NCBI RefSeq assembly: GCF_001678845.1 | Contig: NZ_MAIQ01000006.1 | Location: 1 to 64,000 of the forward strand | Source: Christensenella intestinihominis | GTDB lineage: Bacteria; Bacillota; Clostridia; Christensenellales; Christensenellaceae | DNA length: 64,000 nucleotides | Direction: 5' to 3' | Shown: in pieces, positions 17,455 to 26,182 of the stretch | Position numbering within the stretch: position 1 is the first letter of the stretch | How the letters are laid out: the number at the start of each line of letters is the position of its first letter | Notes under the pieces: model-generated | Told to the model about the DNA's origin: nothing | What the model saw: only the letters and a program-made list of their open reading frames with translations | The model's database searches: none | Made by a program: the position numbers and the translations under genes

Positions 17455-17784
17455 GGCGGGCACGCCTTTTGGCGCATCTTGAATTTTTCCACAGCACGCG
17501 CAGACCTCGATGAACCTAAGCGTTCTATCTCGCCCTGCGCAGCTTTGAAAAATTCAACCTGCATCCAAAAATCGCACCCTGGGCACCATATCTTAGGGTG
17601 CAAGGAATGGGAACATCCTACGGCTGCATCCATCCTGTGCACGCTTGAAATGGAGCAAGGCACCCGAATGCGGCGCAGACCGGCGGGCACGCCTATTTAC
17701 GGAACAAGCAGAAATCGGCTTTCATAGGGGGCGGCATACCGTGCCGCCCGCCTGCGGAGGCCGGGTCATGAAGAAGGGAACCTT
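17455..17784. repeat. Structured intergenic element inside the 4-hydroxybutyrate operon
   Basis: A 330-bp gap in an otherwise tight operon. A 13-bp direct repeat GGCGGGCACGCCT occurs at 17455-17467 and 17682-17694. Between them are a long imperfect inverted repeat (17479-17503 with 17535-17557, including an 11-bp perfect arm TTGAATTTTTC) and a hairpin with seven-base arms (17574-17580 with 17595-17601). A further hairpin with eight-base arms lies at 17729-17749. No open frame is convincing. It may be a small insertion-type repeat or an RNA processing element. Confidence 0.55.
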
Positions 17785-18096
17785 ATGTCCAAGGAATTGC
17801 TCAAAAAAATTGAACGGGTGCTGGAAGAAAAGGTGCGCCCGGAGCTTGGCGGCCATGAAGGCGATATCGAGGCCGTCTCCTTTGAAGACGGCGTTCTGAA
17901 GGTGCGTTTCCTCGGGAAGTGCAGCAATTGTCCTTCCGCCACGCTGACGCTTGAATCGGTCGTCGCGTCGGCGGTAAGGGAAGCGGCGCCGGAAGTAAGG
18001 GAAGTCGTGCTCGTAACGGGCGTGAGCGACGAGACCTGGAGCATGGCAAAGGAAATATTGAAACAGAGAAGAGAGCAGCGTGAGAATCGGGATTAA
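17785..18096 (+). CDS. NifU C-terminal-domain (Nfu-like) Fe-S protein
   Basis: A 103-residue protein consisting almost wholly of the Nfu domain, with the cluster-binding CSNC motif (CxxC) near the middle. Such proteins carry or deliver [4Fe-4S] clusters to apo-enzymes. Its place directly after abfD, whose product needs a [4Fe-4S] cluster, suggests a dedicated cluster carrier for the dehydratase; this is inference from context. Its 3' end overlaps the next gene by 17 bp, so the two are translationally coupled. Confidence 0.88.
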   Translation: MSKELLKKIERVLEEKVRPELGGHEGDIEAVSFEDGVLKVRFLGKCSNCPSATLTLESVVASAVREAAPEVREVVLVTGVSDETWSMAKEILKQRREQRENRD

Positions 18097-18349
18097 ATAC
18101 TGCGGGGGGTGTAACCCGCGCTACGACAGGACGAATATTGCACAGCGGCTCCGGGAGGATTTTCCGGAGGACGAGGTGGTGCCCGCCGCATCCGGCCCCG
18201 ATATGGATTATGTGGTGGTGGTATGCGGCTGCAAAAGCGCGTGCGCCCTCGTGGACGGCCTGACGGGAAAATATGGCAGGACGGTCCTCACGGAATCGGA
18301 CGCTTATGACGGACTTCTGAAAACATTGAAAGAATTACAAAGGAGATAG
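18080..18349 (+). CDS. Small conserved-looking Cys protein of unknown function
   Basis: An 89-residue protein starting with GTG (18080) inside the end of the Nfu gene. It has a CGGC motif in KYCGGCNPRYDR near the N-terminus and a second pair of cysteines in CGCKSAC. The fold could be ferredoxin- or thioredoxin-like, but I cannot assign a family. Position between the Nfu protein and the CoA-transferase, seven bases before the latter, suggests a role in redox or cluster supply for the dehydratase pathway. Confidence 0.8.
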   Translation: MRIGIKYCGGCNPRYDRTNIAQRLREDFPEDEVVPAASGPDMDYVVVVCGCKSACALVDGLTGKYGRTVLTESDAYDGLLKTLKELQRR

Positions 18350-18355
18350 GGCCAG

Positions 18356-19666
18356 ATGGGTTGGAAAGAGATTTATAAATCGAGACTTACGACCGCGGAA
18401 GAAGCGGTGAAAAAGATTAAGTCGGGCGACCGTGTCGTTATCGCGCATGCGACGGGCGAGCCGGTGCATGTGACGGACGCGATGGTCGCAAATGCGGACG
18501 CGTATGAAAACGTGGAGATCATCCACATGGTATCCATGGGCAAATCCGCCTATTGCGCGCCGGGAATGGAAAAGCATTTCCGCCACAACGCGTTTTTCCT
18601 CGGCGGGACGACGCGCGCGGCCTGCGCGGAAGGGCGCGCGGATATCACGCCGGTCTATTTTTCCAAGGAGCCGGAGCTCCTGCGCACCAATTGCAAGCCG
18701 GACGTGGCCCTCGTGCAGGTTACGCCGCCGGACGAACATGGCTACGTGAGCCTCGGCATTTCGGTGGACTACACGATGGAAGCGGTGAAGCAGGCGGAAA
18801 CGGTGATTGCCCAGGTGAACAAATATATGCCGCGCATCCACGGCGATTCCTTTGTGCATATGAGCGAGATCAGCGATTTTGTGGAATTTGACGAACCGAT
18901 CCTCGAGCTGCCGAACCCGAAAATTACCGACGTGGAGGAAGCGATCGGCCGCAACTGCGCGTCACTCATCCATGACGGCGACTGCCTCCAGCTTGGCATC
19001 GGCGCAATCCCGGATGCGGTGCTGCTGTTCCTCAAGGATAAAAAAGACCTCGGCATCCACAGCGAAATGATTTCGGACGGCGTGGTGGAGCTTGTGGAAG
19101 CCGGTGTGATTACCAATAAGAAAAAGACGCTGCATCCCGGCAAGAGCATCCTGACGTTTGCCATGGGGACGCGCCGCCTGTACGATTACCTCGACGATAA
19201 TCCGGCGGTGGGAATTTATCCCGTGGACTATGTCAACGACCCGGTTGTGATTGCGCAGAACGACAACATGGTATCCATTAACTCCTGCGTGCAGGTGGAC
19301 CTGATGGGCCAGGTGGTTTCCACCTCTGTCGGCCACAAACAAATTTCGGGCGTGGGCGGCCAGGTCGATTTTGTGCGCGGCGCGGCAATGAGCAGGGGCG
19401 GCAGGAGCATTATTGCAATGCCTTCCACGGCGGCAAAGGGCAGGGTTTCTAAGGTCGTCAGCATCATCGACGAGGGCGCGGCGGTCACTACGTCGCGCTA
19501 CGACGTCCAGTATGTGGTGACGGAGTACGGCATTGCGGATTTGCGGGGCATTACGCTGCGGGAACGCGCGGTGCGCCTGATCCGGATTGCGCACCCGGAT
19601 TTCCGGCCGCAGCTGATCGAATTTTTCGAGAATAAATTCAAATGCAAATATGAGGACCAGGACTAA
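18356..19666 (+). CDS. abfT: 4-hydroxybutyrate CoA-transferase
   Basis: A 436-residue family I CoA-transferase that activates 4-hydroxybutyrate using acetyl-CoA or butyryl-CoA. It matches the Cat2/AbfT branch (acetyl-CoA hydrolase/transferase fold) in length and motifs; the catalytic glutamate is Glu237 in GIHSEM, and the C-terminal EYGIADLRG block is typical. It sits between the small Cys protein and 4-hydroxybutyrate dehydrogenase in the sigma54 operon. Confidence 0.95.
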   Translation: MGWKEIYKSRLTTAEEAVKKIKSGDRVVIAHATGEPVHVTDAMVANADAYENVEIIHMVSMGKSAYCAPGMEKHFRHNAFFLGGTTRAACAEGRADITPVYFSKEPELLRTNCKPDVALVQVTPPDEHGYVSLGISVDYTMEAVKQAETVIAQVNKYMPRIHGDSFVHMSEISDFVEFDEPILELPNPKITDVEEAIGRNCASLIHDGDCLQLGIGAIPDAVLLFLKDKKDLGIHSEMISDGVVELVEAGVITNKKKTLHPGKSILTFAMGTRRLYDYLDDNPAVGIYPVDYVNDPVVIAQNDNMVSINSCVQVDLMGQVVSTSVGHKQISGVGGQVDFVRGAAMSRGGRSIIAMPSTAAKGRVSKVVSIIDEGAAVTTSRYDVQYVVTEYGIADLRGITLRERAVRLIRIAHPDFRPQLIEFFENKFKCKYEDQD

Positions 19667-19680
19667 TAAGGAGAAAAACC

Positions 19681-20793
19681 ATGAAAGAACTTTCAATCAA
19701 ACCGGAAATATTTTCGTTTGACACCTGCAAGGAGTTTTGCGAGGAATATAAAATCGGAGAGGGCGACCTCATCATCACCAACGAATATATCTTCAACCCG
19801 TATTTTACGGACCTTGGCATCAAAGCGGATGTGCTGTACCAGGAAAAATATGGCGCGGGAGAGCCGTCGGACGAGATGGCGGAAGCGATGTATGCCGACA
19901 TGAAGGGCGATTATAAGCGCATTATCGCCATCGGCGGGGGAACAATCATCGATATTTCCAAGATTTTCGCGCTGAAAAATGTGAGCCCCATCCTGGACCT
20001 TTACGACAGGAAGGTGGATATCGTGAAGGATAAGGAGCTGGTGCTCGTCCCCACGACCTGCGGAACGGGCAGCGAGGTCACGAACATTGCCATCCTCGAA
20101 TTAAAGAGCCGCCACACCAAGCTTGGCCTTGCGGTTGACGAGATGTATGCGGACAGCGCGGTGCTGATTCCCGAGCTTTTGCGGGGCCTGCCCTTCAAGT
20201 TTTTTGCGACAAGCTCCATCGACGCGCTGATCCATGCGCTCGAGTCGAGCCTTTCGCCCAAAGCGACGCCCTATACGGAAATGTTCGGCTATAAGGCAAT
20301 CGAGATGATCCTCAGGGGCTATCAGGAAATTGCGAAAAACGGCGAGGACGCGCGCATCCCGCTCCTGAAGGATTTCCTTTTCGCCAGCAACTATGCGGGC
20401 ATCGCGTTTGGCAACGCGGGTTGCGCGGCTGTGCACGCCATGAGCTATCCGCTCGGCGGAACGTACCACGTGCCGCACGGCGAAGCGAATTACTGCCTGC
20501 TGGTCGGCGTGTTCAAGGCATATATGGAAATTGACCCGAACGGCAAAATCAGGAAGCTGAACAAGTTTATCGCGGATATCCTTGGATGCGGCGAAGATGT
20601 GGTATATGACGAGCTCGAAAAGCTCCTGAACCGGATCATCCAGTGTAAGCCCCTGCATGAATACGGCGTAAAAGAGGAAGAGCTTGAAACCTTTACCGAC
20701 AACGTTATGGAGAAGCAGGGACGCCTCATGGCCAACAACTATGTGGAGCTTCCGCGGGAAAGGGTTTACGGCATCTATAAGAAATTGTATTGA
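19681..20793 (+). CDS. 4-hydroxybutyrate dehydrogenase (iron-type alcohol dehydrogenase)
   Basis: A 370-residue group III, metal-dependent alcohol dehydrogenase that interconverts succinate semialdehyde and 4-hydroxybutyrate with NAD(H). Motifs: GGGTIID (85-91) and PTTCGTGSEVT for the cofactor; Asp181, His185, His252 and His266 as metal ligands. Close to the AbfH/4HbD enzymes of gamma-aminobutyrate and succinate fermenters. AAGGAG lies before the ATG; 14 bp separate it from abfT. Confidence 0.95.
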   Translation: MKELSIKPEIFSFDTCKEFCEEYKIGEGDLIITNEYIFNPYFTDLGIKADVLYQEKYGAGEPSDEMAEAMYADMKGDYKRIIAIGGGTIIDISKIFALKNVSPILDLYDRKVDIVKDKELVLVPTTCGTGSEVTNIAILELKSRHTKLGLAVDEMYADSAVLIPELLRGLPFKFFATSSIDALIHALESSLSPKATPYTEMFGYKAIEMILRGYQEIAKNGEDARIPLLKDFLFASNYAGIAFGNAGCAAVHAMSYPLGGTYHVPHGEANYCLLVGVFKAYMEIDPNGKIRKLNKFIADILGCGEDVVYDELEKLLNRIIQCKPLHEYGVKEEELETFTDNVMEKQGRLMANNYVELPRERVYGIYKKLY

Positions 20794-20850
20794 TTGGCTT
20801 TGCCGTGCAGGGAAACGTATCGGCGGGAACGGCGTTTGAGGAGAGGTAAT

Positions 20851-21528
20851 ATGTATCGTATGACGGTTTTAAAACAGGGCCTTACGAGGCTGCATACACC
20901 GATGACGGACACGATCAAGGGATGCGAGTTCACCACGGAAATGATTCCGCTTGAAGAGGGGATTTCCGCAGGATATTTTGTGGCCCACCCGGTGGATTTG
21001 CTTCTAATCGACCTGTGCAAGAATCCGCGGCTCGGCCTTTCGCTCCTGAAACAGCTGCGGATATTGGGCGCGCAGGGCGAGGCAGTCGCCTATATCGCGC
21101 GCGACGACTGCGACACCCTCCGCAGTGTGCTCCGCCTCGGCGTGGTAGACTGCCTTGTCGATCCCTTCGATACAAACCGTTTCGAGCAGGCTGTGGAGCG
21201 CTTTTTGCGGAGGAAACGCCTGTTTGCGCGGGAGGCGGTCACGCAGGAGCAGGCGGACGGGCTTTACCATGGGCTGGAAGCGCTGCCCGAGCTTCCCAAG
21301 GGCTTGCAGAAAAAAACCCTCAATACGATTCGCGCGGTTCTCTCGAGCAGGCCGGACACCAGCTTTTCCTGCGAGGACATTGTGGGCACCGTCAATCTCT
21401 CGCGCATTACGGTGCAGCGTTACCTTTCCTACCTCCGGCAGGCCGGAGAGGTTACCGAGGCGGTGAATTACCGCACCGGCGGCAGGCCGTGCTCGTTATA
21501 CCGCTGTAATCCGGGCGTATTTGCCTGA
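20851..21528 (+). CDS. Degenerate receiver plus helix-turn-helix regulator
   Basis: A 225-residue protein with the same plan as the regulator at 13491: receiver-like N-terminus and CitB/DctR-type C-terminal helix-turn-helix. Here Asp54 is kept (LLLIDL), but the acidic pocket near residue 10 is lost (LKQG) and the conserved Lys is replaced by Asp104 (LVDPF). Phosphorylation is therefore unlikely. The start at 20851 is chosen for its GAGGAGAGGT site. As the last gene of the 4-hydroxybutyrate operon it may feed back on the operon, or pair with the upstream regulator. Confidence 0.8.
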   Translation: MYRMTVLKQGLTRLHTPMTDTIKGCEFTTEMIPLEEGISAGYFVAHPVDLLLIDLCKNPRLGLSLLKQLRILGAQGEAVAYIARDDCDTLRSVLRLGVVDCLVDPFDTNRFEQAVERFLRRKRLFAREAVTQEQADGLYHGLEALPELPKGLQKKTLNTIRAVLSSRPDTSFSCEDIVGTVNLSRITVQRYLSYLRQAGEVTEAVNYRTGGRPCSLYRCNPGVFA

Positions 21529-21542
21529 ACGGCTGTACGCAG

Positions 21543-21579
21543 AAACGGCGTGGAATTTTGGTTCCATGCCGTTTTTTTG
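21543..21579 (+). terminator. Terminator of the 4-hydroxybutyrate operon
   Basis: Twelve-base arms (AACGGCGTGGAA and TTCCATGCCGTT, one G-T pair) with a six-base loop, then seven T residues. Confidence 0.9.
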
Positions 21580-21881
21580 TACCGCGAAAACCTGCGCCCC
21601 GGTGTCGCCGGAGACGCGGCCGCAGCAGGGCGGCCCAAAAGAAAAAAGGGAAATGCTATACGAAAAATAAGGCGTATCGCATTTTTTAACAGAAAAATTG
21701 CAAATTTCGTGAGAAAATATTACCCGAGGGGTTGGGGATGGTTCGTTCGCAATGCAAGGCTTCCATAGGCCGGGACAACGATGCAAGCAAACGCGGGCGG
21801 ACCATATCCGGATCAGCAATCCGGCATATCTATGGAAGCGGCCGCAAAGCCAAATACAACAGATGATTGGAGATGAAGGAA
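21580..21881. other. Intergenic stretch before the recombinase gene
   Basis: About 300 bp without a gene. It includes an A/T-rich part (21655-21725) and a short hairpin CCGGAT...ATCCGG near 21808-21824. No promoter with both boxes, riboswitch or coding frame could be supported. Confidence 0.5.
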
Positions 21882-22508
21882 ATGGCGATCTATGGATATA
21901 TGCGGGTATCGACACGGGAACAAAACGAGCAGCGCCAGCGGGATGCGCTCGCAGCATACGGAATCCCCCCAAAAAACCTGTATATAGACAAACAATCCGG
22001 GAAGGACTTTGTCCGGCCCGCGTACAAGCGCCTGCTGTGGCGCATAAGGGAAGGCGACCTCCTGGTCGTAAAGAGCATCGACAGGCTGGGCAGGAATTAC
22101 AGGGACGTAATGGAGCAATGGCGCGTCATCACGAAAGAGAAGGGCGCGGACATCAAGGTGCTGGATATGCCACTGCTCGATACGACCCAGGCAAAGGACC
22201 TGCTGGGAACGTTTATCGCGGACATGGTTTTACAGCTGCTGTCCTTTGTGGCGGAAAACGAGCGGGACGCGATCCGCCAGCGGCAGGCGGAGGGCATCGC
22301 CTCGGCGAAAGCGCGGGGCGTAAAGTTTGGCCGCCCGGCGCGTCCGCTGCCGGAAAATTTTGAAAAAATATGCGAAAGGTGGCTGCGCGGCGGGATTTCC
22401 CTGCAGGATGCCGCCTATGCGGCGGGCATGCCGCGGAGCACGTTTTACCGCAAAATGCGCGAACAAAAAAAAGCGGGGTCCGCAGACGCCGCAAGCAATT
22501 CTTTTTAA
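21882..22508 (+). CDS. Serine recombinase (resolvase/invertase family)
   Basis: A 208-residue small serine recombinase: catalytic domain with YMRVST (Ser10) and conserved Arg residues in SIDRLGRNY, a long helix, and a C-terminal helix-turn-helix (about 165-195). Start 21882 has GGAG nine bases upstream; the upstream in-frame TTG is unlikely. It could resolve or invert DNA, but no transposase or phage gene lies beside it. Downstream, an 11-bp inverted repeat (22523-22533 and 22633-22643) lies before the dockerin gene. Confidence 0.9.
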   Translation: MAIYGYMRVSTREQNEQRQRDALAAYGIPPKNLYIDKQSGKDFVRPAYKRLLWRIREGDLLVVKSIDRLGRNYRDVMEQWRVITKEKGADIKVLDMPLLDTTQAKDLLGTFIADMVLQLLSFVAENERDAIRQRQAEGIASAKARGVKFGRPARPLPENFEKICERWLRGGISLQDAAYAAGMPRSTFYRKMREQKKAGSADAASNSF

Positions 22509-22522
22509 ATTTTAACATTTCC

Positions 22523-22643
22523 CTAAAAGTATAAGTTATGGGAACCGGAAACAATTCTCATATATCTATATATTACTCAAGAAGAATTAAAAAATCAACC
22601 CCTTTTTTTGCAAAAAACCGTTTCTCTAAAAATATACTTTTAG
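22523..22643. repeat. 11-bp inverted repeat flanking the leader of the dockerin gene
   Basis: CTAAAAGTATA at 22523-22533 is repeated in inverse orientation at 22633-22643 (TATACTTTTAG), 99 bp apart. The second arm is itself part of a palindrome (22626-22643). The arms could be recombinase sites or a transcript structure before the surface-protein genes. Confidence 0.4.
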
Positions 22644-22672
22644 AAAATGCCAACAGGCAAAAGGAGGACTCA

Positions 22673-25333
22673 ATGAAGAAGTTTAGGAAAAGGATGGGTG
22701 CATTGGTGATCGTCGTATTGATGATCGTCAGCCTGATTCCTGTTGCAGCACTTGCGGCTACTCCGGCTGAGGTGACGGCCGATCCGGTAAATGCAACAGT
22801 AAATGTGGGCGACAAGGTCACGTTTACAGTGACAGGCAGCAGCTTTGCATGGAACGTGGATAAGCATGACGGCAATGGCTTCGTGACGGCCGACAGCAGC
22901 GCGGTAACAGGCGCGTCGGGCGAAACGACAGGCACGCTCACGATTAACGCTGCGGAAGCGGGAATGAACGGCTGGGATTTCATGTGCACGACCGATGGCG
23001 GAGACAGCGAGATCAAGACGCTTACGGTGAACACAAACACCACGCCGCAGATAAATGCGCAGCCGACGTCCAGCGCGAGCAGCCCCGTGGAGGAAGGAAC
23101 GAAAGTAACCTTCACAGTGACCATGAAAGCCAATGGGAATATTGAAAACATGCTGTACCAGTGGCAGGTTAAAAAAGCCGGGACGGACGCATGGGTGAAT
23201 TCAACGGACAAGGGCTGCCTGACCACGGAGCTGGTGGTTTATCCGGTCTATGCGGACAACGGCAACCAATATCGCGTGGTGGCGACGAACGGCGATACGG
23301 ATGAATCGGTTATTTCCGATTCGGTAGCGCTCGAGGTAAAGGCGCCCAAGGAGGGCCCCGAGGTTCCCGTGGTAACGGTTGCAGTAGACCCTGCTTCGGT
23401 CAAGATCGGCGAAGCGGCGACACTGACCGCAGACGTTGAAGTAAAAGAGGGAAGCGAGCTTGCCTACCAGTGGTACTTCATGAAAGCCGGGGAGAAGAAC
23501 ACCTTCGCAGCCCCGGTAAAGATTGCGGGAGCCACATCTAAAACGTATGAAATTTCTGCGGCAACGGCGGACGACGCAGGCAAGTATTACTGTGACGTGA
23601 CGAACAAGACCTATGAAAACCAGGTGGGCACGTCGAAGGCTGGCGCGGTTGAGTTGACCGTAAATGAACCGGATGGCACGGTCACGATAACGGCGGACCC
23701 GGTTGCGGCGACGGTGTTTGCAGGCGGAAATGCGACGTTTACAGTGGCGGCGAAAGCCGATAACGGCGCCGCGCTTACCTATCAGTGGCAGCAAAAGCGG
23801 GCCGGTTACGCCAACTGGACGGATTTGGAAGGACAGACGGACGCATCGCTTACCATCAGCAACGCGGCGCTGGCAATGAACGGTTACAGCTACCAGTGCG
23901 TCGTTACGAACGAAGCGGACGGCAAGGATGCAACCTCCGCTGCCGCAGTCCTCACGGTTAAAGTAAAATCCTCTGCGCCTGTGATCGGCAAGGATATCCC
24001 GAAAGACGTACAGGTGTTCGTGGGCGAGAAAAAGACCCTCGAGGTCGTTGCGTCCGCAGAAAACGGCGATCCGCTTACATACCAGTGGTTCGTACAAGTC
24101 CCGGGCAGCAGCAGCGCTGTGGAAATGGCGGGAGAGACGAAATCCTCCTACACAATCCCGGCGGTTACCCTGGCAGACAAAGGCAAAAAATACCAGTGCG
24201 AGATAACGAACCCCAAGACCGATGAGACGGTATCGTCTGAGACGGCAACGCTCGACGTATGGGTGGCGGACGCGGTGCCGCAGATCACAGCACAGCCACA
24301 GGATGCGGATGTTGAAGCGGGAACGGACGTCGAGTTCGTAACGGCGGTTAAGCCGGTCGACGGGAAAACGTTTGAGTACAAATGGGAAGTAAGCAGCGAC
24401 AGCGGAAAGACCTGGAGCGACGTAACAACAAGCACCGGCTCGACTGATGCAATTGCGAGCGTCACGGACGCCAAGCTGACGATCACAAAGACGACCGACG
24501 CAAGCGACGGGCTGTACCGCTGCGAAATTAAAGTAAACGGCAACAGCGGAAACGAAGCGGCTTATACGAACCCTGCTTCGCTCAAGGTATGGACGGCAAA
24601 CAAGCCCTATCTGGTGAAGGGCCTCGAAGCGACGACGGCAGCCTTTGAAGGCAGGACGGCAACGCTCAGCGTGGAAGCGAAGGTTAACCCCAACGCGGCG
24701 CTTTCGTATGAATGGTCTGTTTCTGCGGACGGCAGCGTCTGGGAAACAATTGCGGGCGCGACGGGCGCAAGCTATACGACGGACGTGCTGACGGCTGCGG
24801 ACAACGACAAGCAGATCAAGTGCACGGTGTGGAACAACGCTTATAATACGTCGATCGATACCACGACGAAGCTGAGCGTGACACAGTCAACGGACATTCC
24901 GTCCTTTGACGACAACACGGAGCTCGATATCGACCGTGTAACGGGCTTTGTATCGGGCATCACGGCAGGAAAAACCGCGGCGGCGGCTCCCAAAGCTTCC
25001 AATGTGACGGCAATGTTCAACGTCCCGGCAGGATACAGCGTGGCTGTAATAGGCGCGGACGGAAAAGAGCTTTCCGGAAACGATACGGTTGGCACAGGCT
25101 GCATGGTGAAGCTCCTTGCGGCGGACGGCTCGGAAGCGGATAGCCTCACGGTTATCGTTGCGGGCGACGTAGAAGGCAAAGGCTTCGTAAGCATCAGTTC
25201 GCTGGTGGCGCAGTCCTTCCACATGACGGGCAGCAAGCCCTTAAGCGGCCCCTACATGGCGGCAGGCGATATGAACGGAGACGGCAACATCACGATCAGC
25301 GATATCGTTGCGGCTTCCAAACTCATGCTGTAA
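22673..25333 (+). CDS. Secreted Ig-like repeat protein with C-terminal dockerin
   Basis: An 886-residue exported protein. A signal peptide ends at about residue 29 (ALAA). Six to seven Ig-like modules of roughly 95 residues follow, each with a YQW/YEW/YKW motif and a Y(R/Q/Y)C motif about 50 residues later. The last 56 residues resemble a type I dockerin: a degenerate first Ca-binding loop (GDVEGKGFVSIS) and a canonical second (GDMNGDGNITISD). The ATG at 22673 with AAGGAGG is the true start; an upstream in-frame extension has no signal sequence. No enzyme domain is present, so it is probably structural or adhesive. It precedes a cohesin-like anchored protein and a sortase. Confidence 0.85.
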   Translation: MKKFRKRMGALVIVVLMIVSLIPVAALAATPAEVTADPVNATVNVGDKVTFTVTGSSFAWNVDKHDGNGFVTADSSAVTGASGETTGTLTINAAEAGMNGWDFMCTTDGGDSEIKTLTVNTNTTPQINAQPTSSASSPVEEGTKVTFTVTMKANGNIENMLYQWQVKKAGTDAWVNSTDKGCLTTELVVYPVYADNGNQYRVVATNGDTDESVISDSVALEVKAPKEGPEVPVVTVAVDPASVKIGEAATLTADVEVKEGSELAYQWYFMKAGEKNTFAAPVKIAGATSKTYEISAATADDAGKYYCDVTNKTYENQVGTSKAGAVELTVNEPDGTVTITADPVAATVFAGGNATFTVAAKADNGAALTYQWQQKRAGYANWTDLEGQTDASLTISNAALAMNGYSYQCVVTNEADGKDATSAAAVLTVKVKSSAPVIGKDIPKDVQVFVGEKKTLEVVASAENGDPLTYQWFVQVPGSSSAVEMAGETKSSYTIPAVTLADKGKKYQCEITNPKTDETVSSETATLDVWVADAVPQITAQPQDADVEAGTDVEFVTAVKPVDGKTFEYKWEVSSDSGKTWSDVTTSTGSTDAIASVTDAKLTITKTTDASDGLYRCEIKVNGNSGNEAAYTNPASLKVWTANKPYLVKGLEATTAAFEGRTATLSVEAKVNPNAALSYEWSVSADGSVWETIAGATGASYTTDVLTAADNDKQIKCTVWNNAYNTSIDTTTKLSVTQSTDIPSFDDNTELDIDRVTGFVSGITAGKTAAAAPKASNVTAMFNVPAGYSVAVIGADGKELSGNDTVGTGCMVKLLAADGSEADSLTVIVAGDVEGKGFVSISSLVAQSFHMTGSKPLSGPYMAAGDMNGDGNITISDIVAASKLML

Positions 25334-25364
25334 AAACCACAAAATATTTGGAGGATAAGAAGAA

Positions 25365-26060
25365 ATGAATGGAAAGAAAAAGATCGTGATGGCAATCGCG
25401 ATGGCGGTTGTGCTCATAATGGCAATGTCTGTGACGGCCCTGGCTGCGGCCCCGGCGGTAAGCATCAGCAATTCTGCCCCGAAGGCGGGCGATACGGTAA
25501 CCTTTACGGTCAACTGCTCTTCCGACGTCGCGGGAATCTCTGCGGATATCGCGACAAGCGGCCTGCAGTATGTCAGCAAATCGTCCGTATTGGGCGACGA
25601 AAACATGCTCATCGCCCTCGGAAACTCGGCCTCCTATACCTATAAGGTAACGGCGGCGGCAGGGGAAAAGGTCAGCTTTGCGCTGTCGAACGTCGTGACC
25701 TCCGATGGAGACCTGAATGAAACGACGGAGACAGGTACGTTTGCGGCTTCCGCAACGGTAGCGGGGGCGGTTAATCCGGGCCCCGATCCGAGCAAGCCGG
25801 TCAACCCCGATCCTGAACCGAGCAAACCGGCCGACCAGCCGGAAAACCCGGACCAGCCCGCGAACCCGGATCAGCCGGCAAACCCGGACCCGTCCGAAAA
25901 CCCGGGAACGGACAATGGTTCCACGGACAATAACCTGGACGACGTACCGAAAACAGGCGACGCCACCACAGATGTGTGGAGCCTCACGGTGCTCGCGCTT
26001 GCGGCGGCCGGAACAGTTGGAATTGTAGCATGCAAAAAAGCATTTTCTAAATCTAAATAA
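25365..26060 (+). CDS. Cell-wall-anchored protein with cohesin-like domain
   Basis: A 231-residue surface protein. Signal peptide to about residue 29; a single domain (about 31-132) with the GDTVTFTV opening and SFALSNVVTSDGD ending seen in cohesin-type domains; a Pro/Asn/Asp-rich wall spacer (138-190); sorting signal VPKTG (194-198), a hydrophobic stretch and a basic tail. It would be attached to peptidoglycan by a sortase, most likely the class B enzyme encoded next. GGAGG lies before the ATG, 31 bp after the dockerin gene. The cohesin assignment is by pattern only. Confidence 0.75.
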   Translation: MNGKKKIVMAIAMAVVLIMAMSVTALAAAPAVSISNSAPKAGDTVTFTVNCSSDVAGISADIATSGLQYVSKSSVLGDENMLIALGNSASYTYKVTAAAGEKVSFALSNVVTSDGDLNETTETGTFAASATVAGAVNPGPDPSKPVNPDPEPSKPADQPENPDQPANPDQPANPDPSENPGTDNGSTDNNLDDVPKTGDATTDVWSLTVLALAAAGTVGIVACKKAFSKSK

Positions 26061-26116
26061 GTGCGATCAAAAAGCACGACCCGATTCACAAGCCAACCCA
26101 CGCTAAGTGAATCAAA

Positions 26117-26152
26117 CGCACAGGGCGGGAATTTCCCGCTCTGTGTATTTTT
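26117..26152 (+). terminator. Terminator between the anchored protein and sortase genes
   Basis: Thirteen-base arms (26119-26131 and 26133-26145, one mismatch) followed by ATTTTT. Incomplete termination would give lower sortase expression than its substrates. Confidence 0.75.
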
Positions 26153-26182
26153 ACGGAACAAATGAAATCGGAGTATAGGCTT

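Noticed and set aside
15877-17463. A 528-codon open frame on the minus strand opposite abfD
   Set aside because: It mirrors the abfD codons, has an Arg/His-rich composition typical of antisense frames in GC-rich DNA, and no ribosome site. Similar long antisense frames opposite bcd, hdrA, mdh, proA and others were dropped for the same reason.
20795-20812. A second -24/-12-like sequence (TTGGCTTTGCCGTGCA) before the regulator at 20851
   Set aside because: The GG to GC distance is one base short and the -24 element is not TGGCAC; sigma54 promoters rarely tolerate this spacing.
21845-21866. GCAAAGCC resembling part of a c-di-GMP-I riboswitch before the recombinase
   Set aside because: The paired stems and the second conserved block of that class are not present.
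21882-22508. Recombinase as part of a prophage or integrative element
   Set aside because: No phage, relaxase, transposase or attachment-site genes were found on either side.
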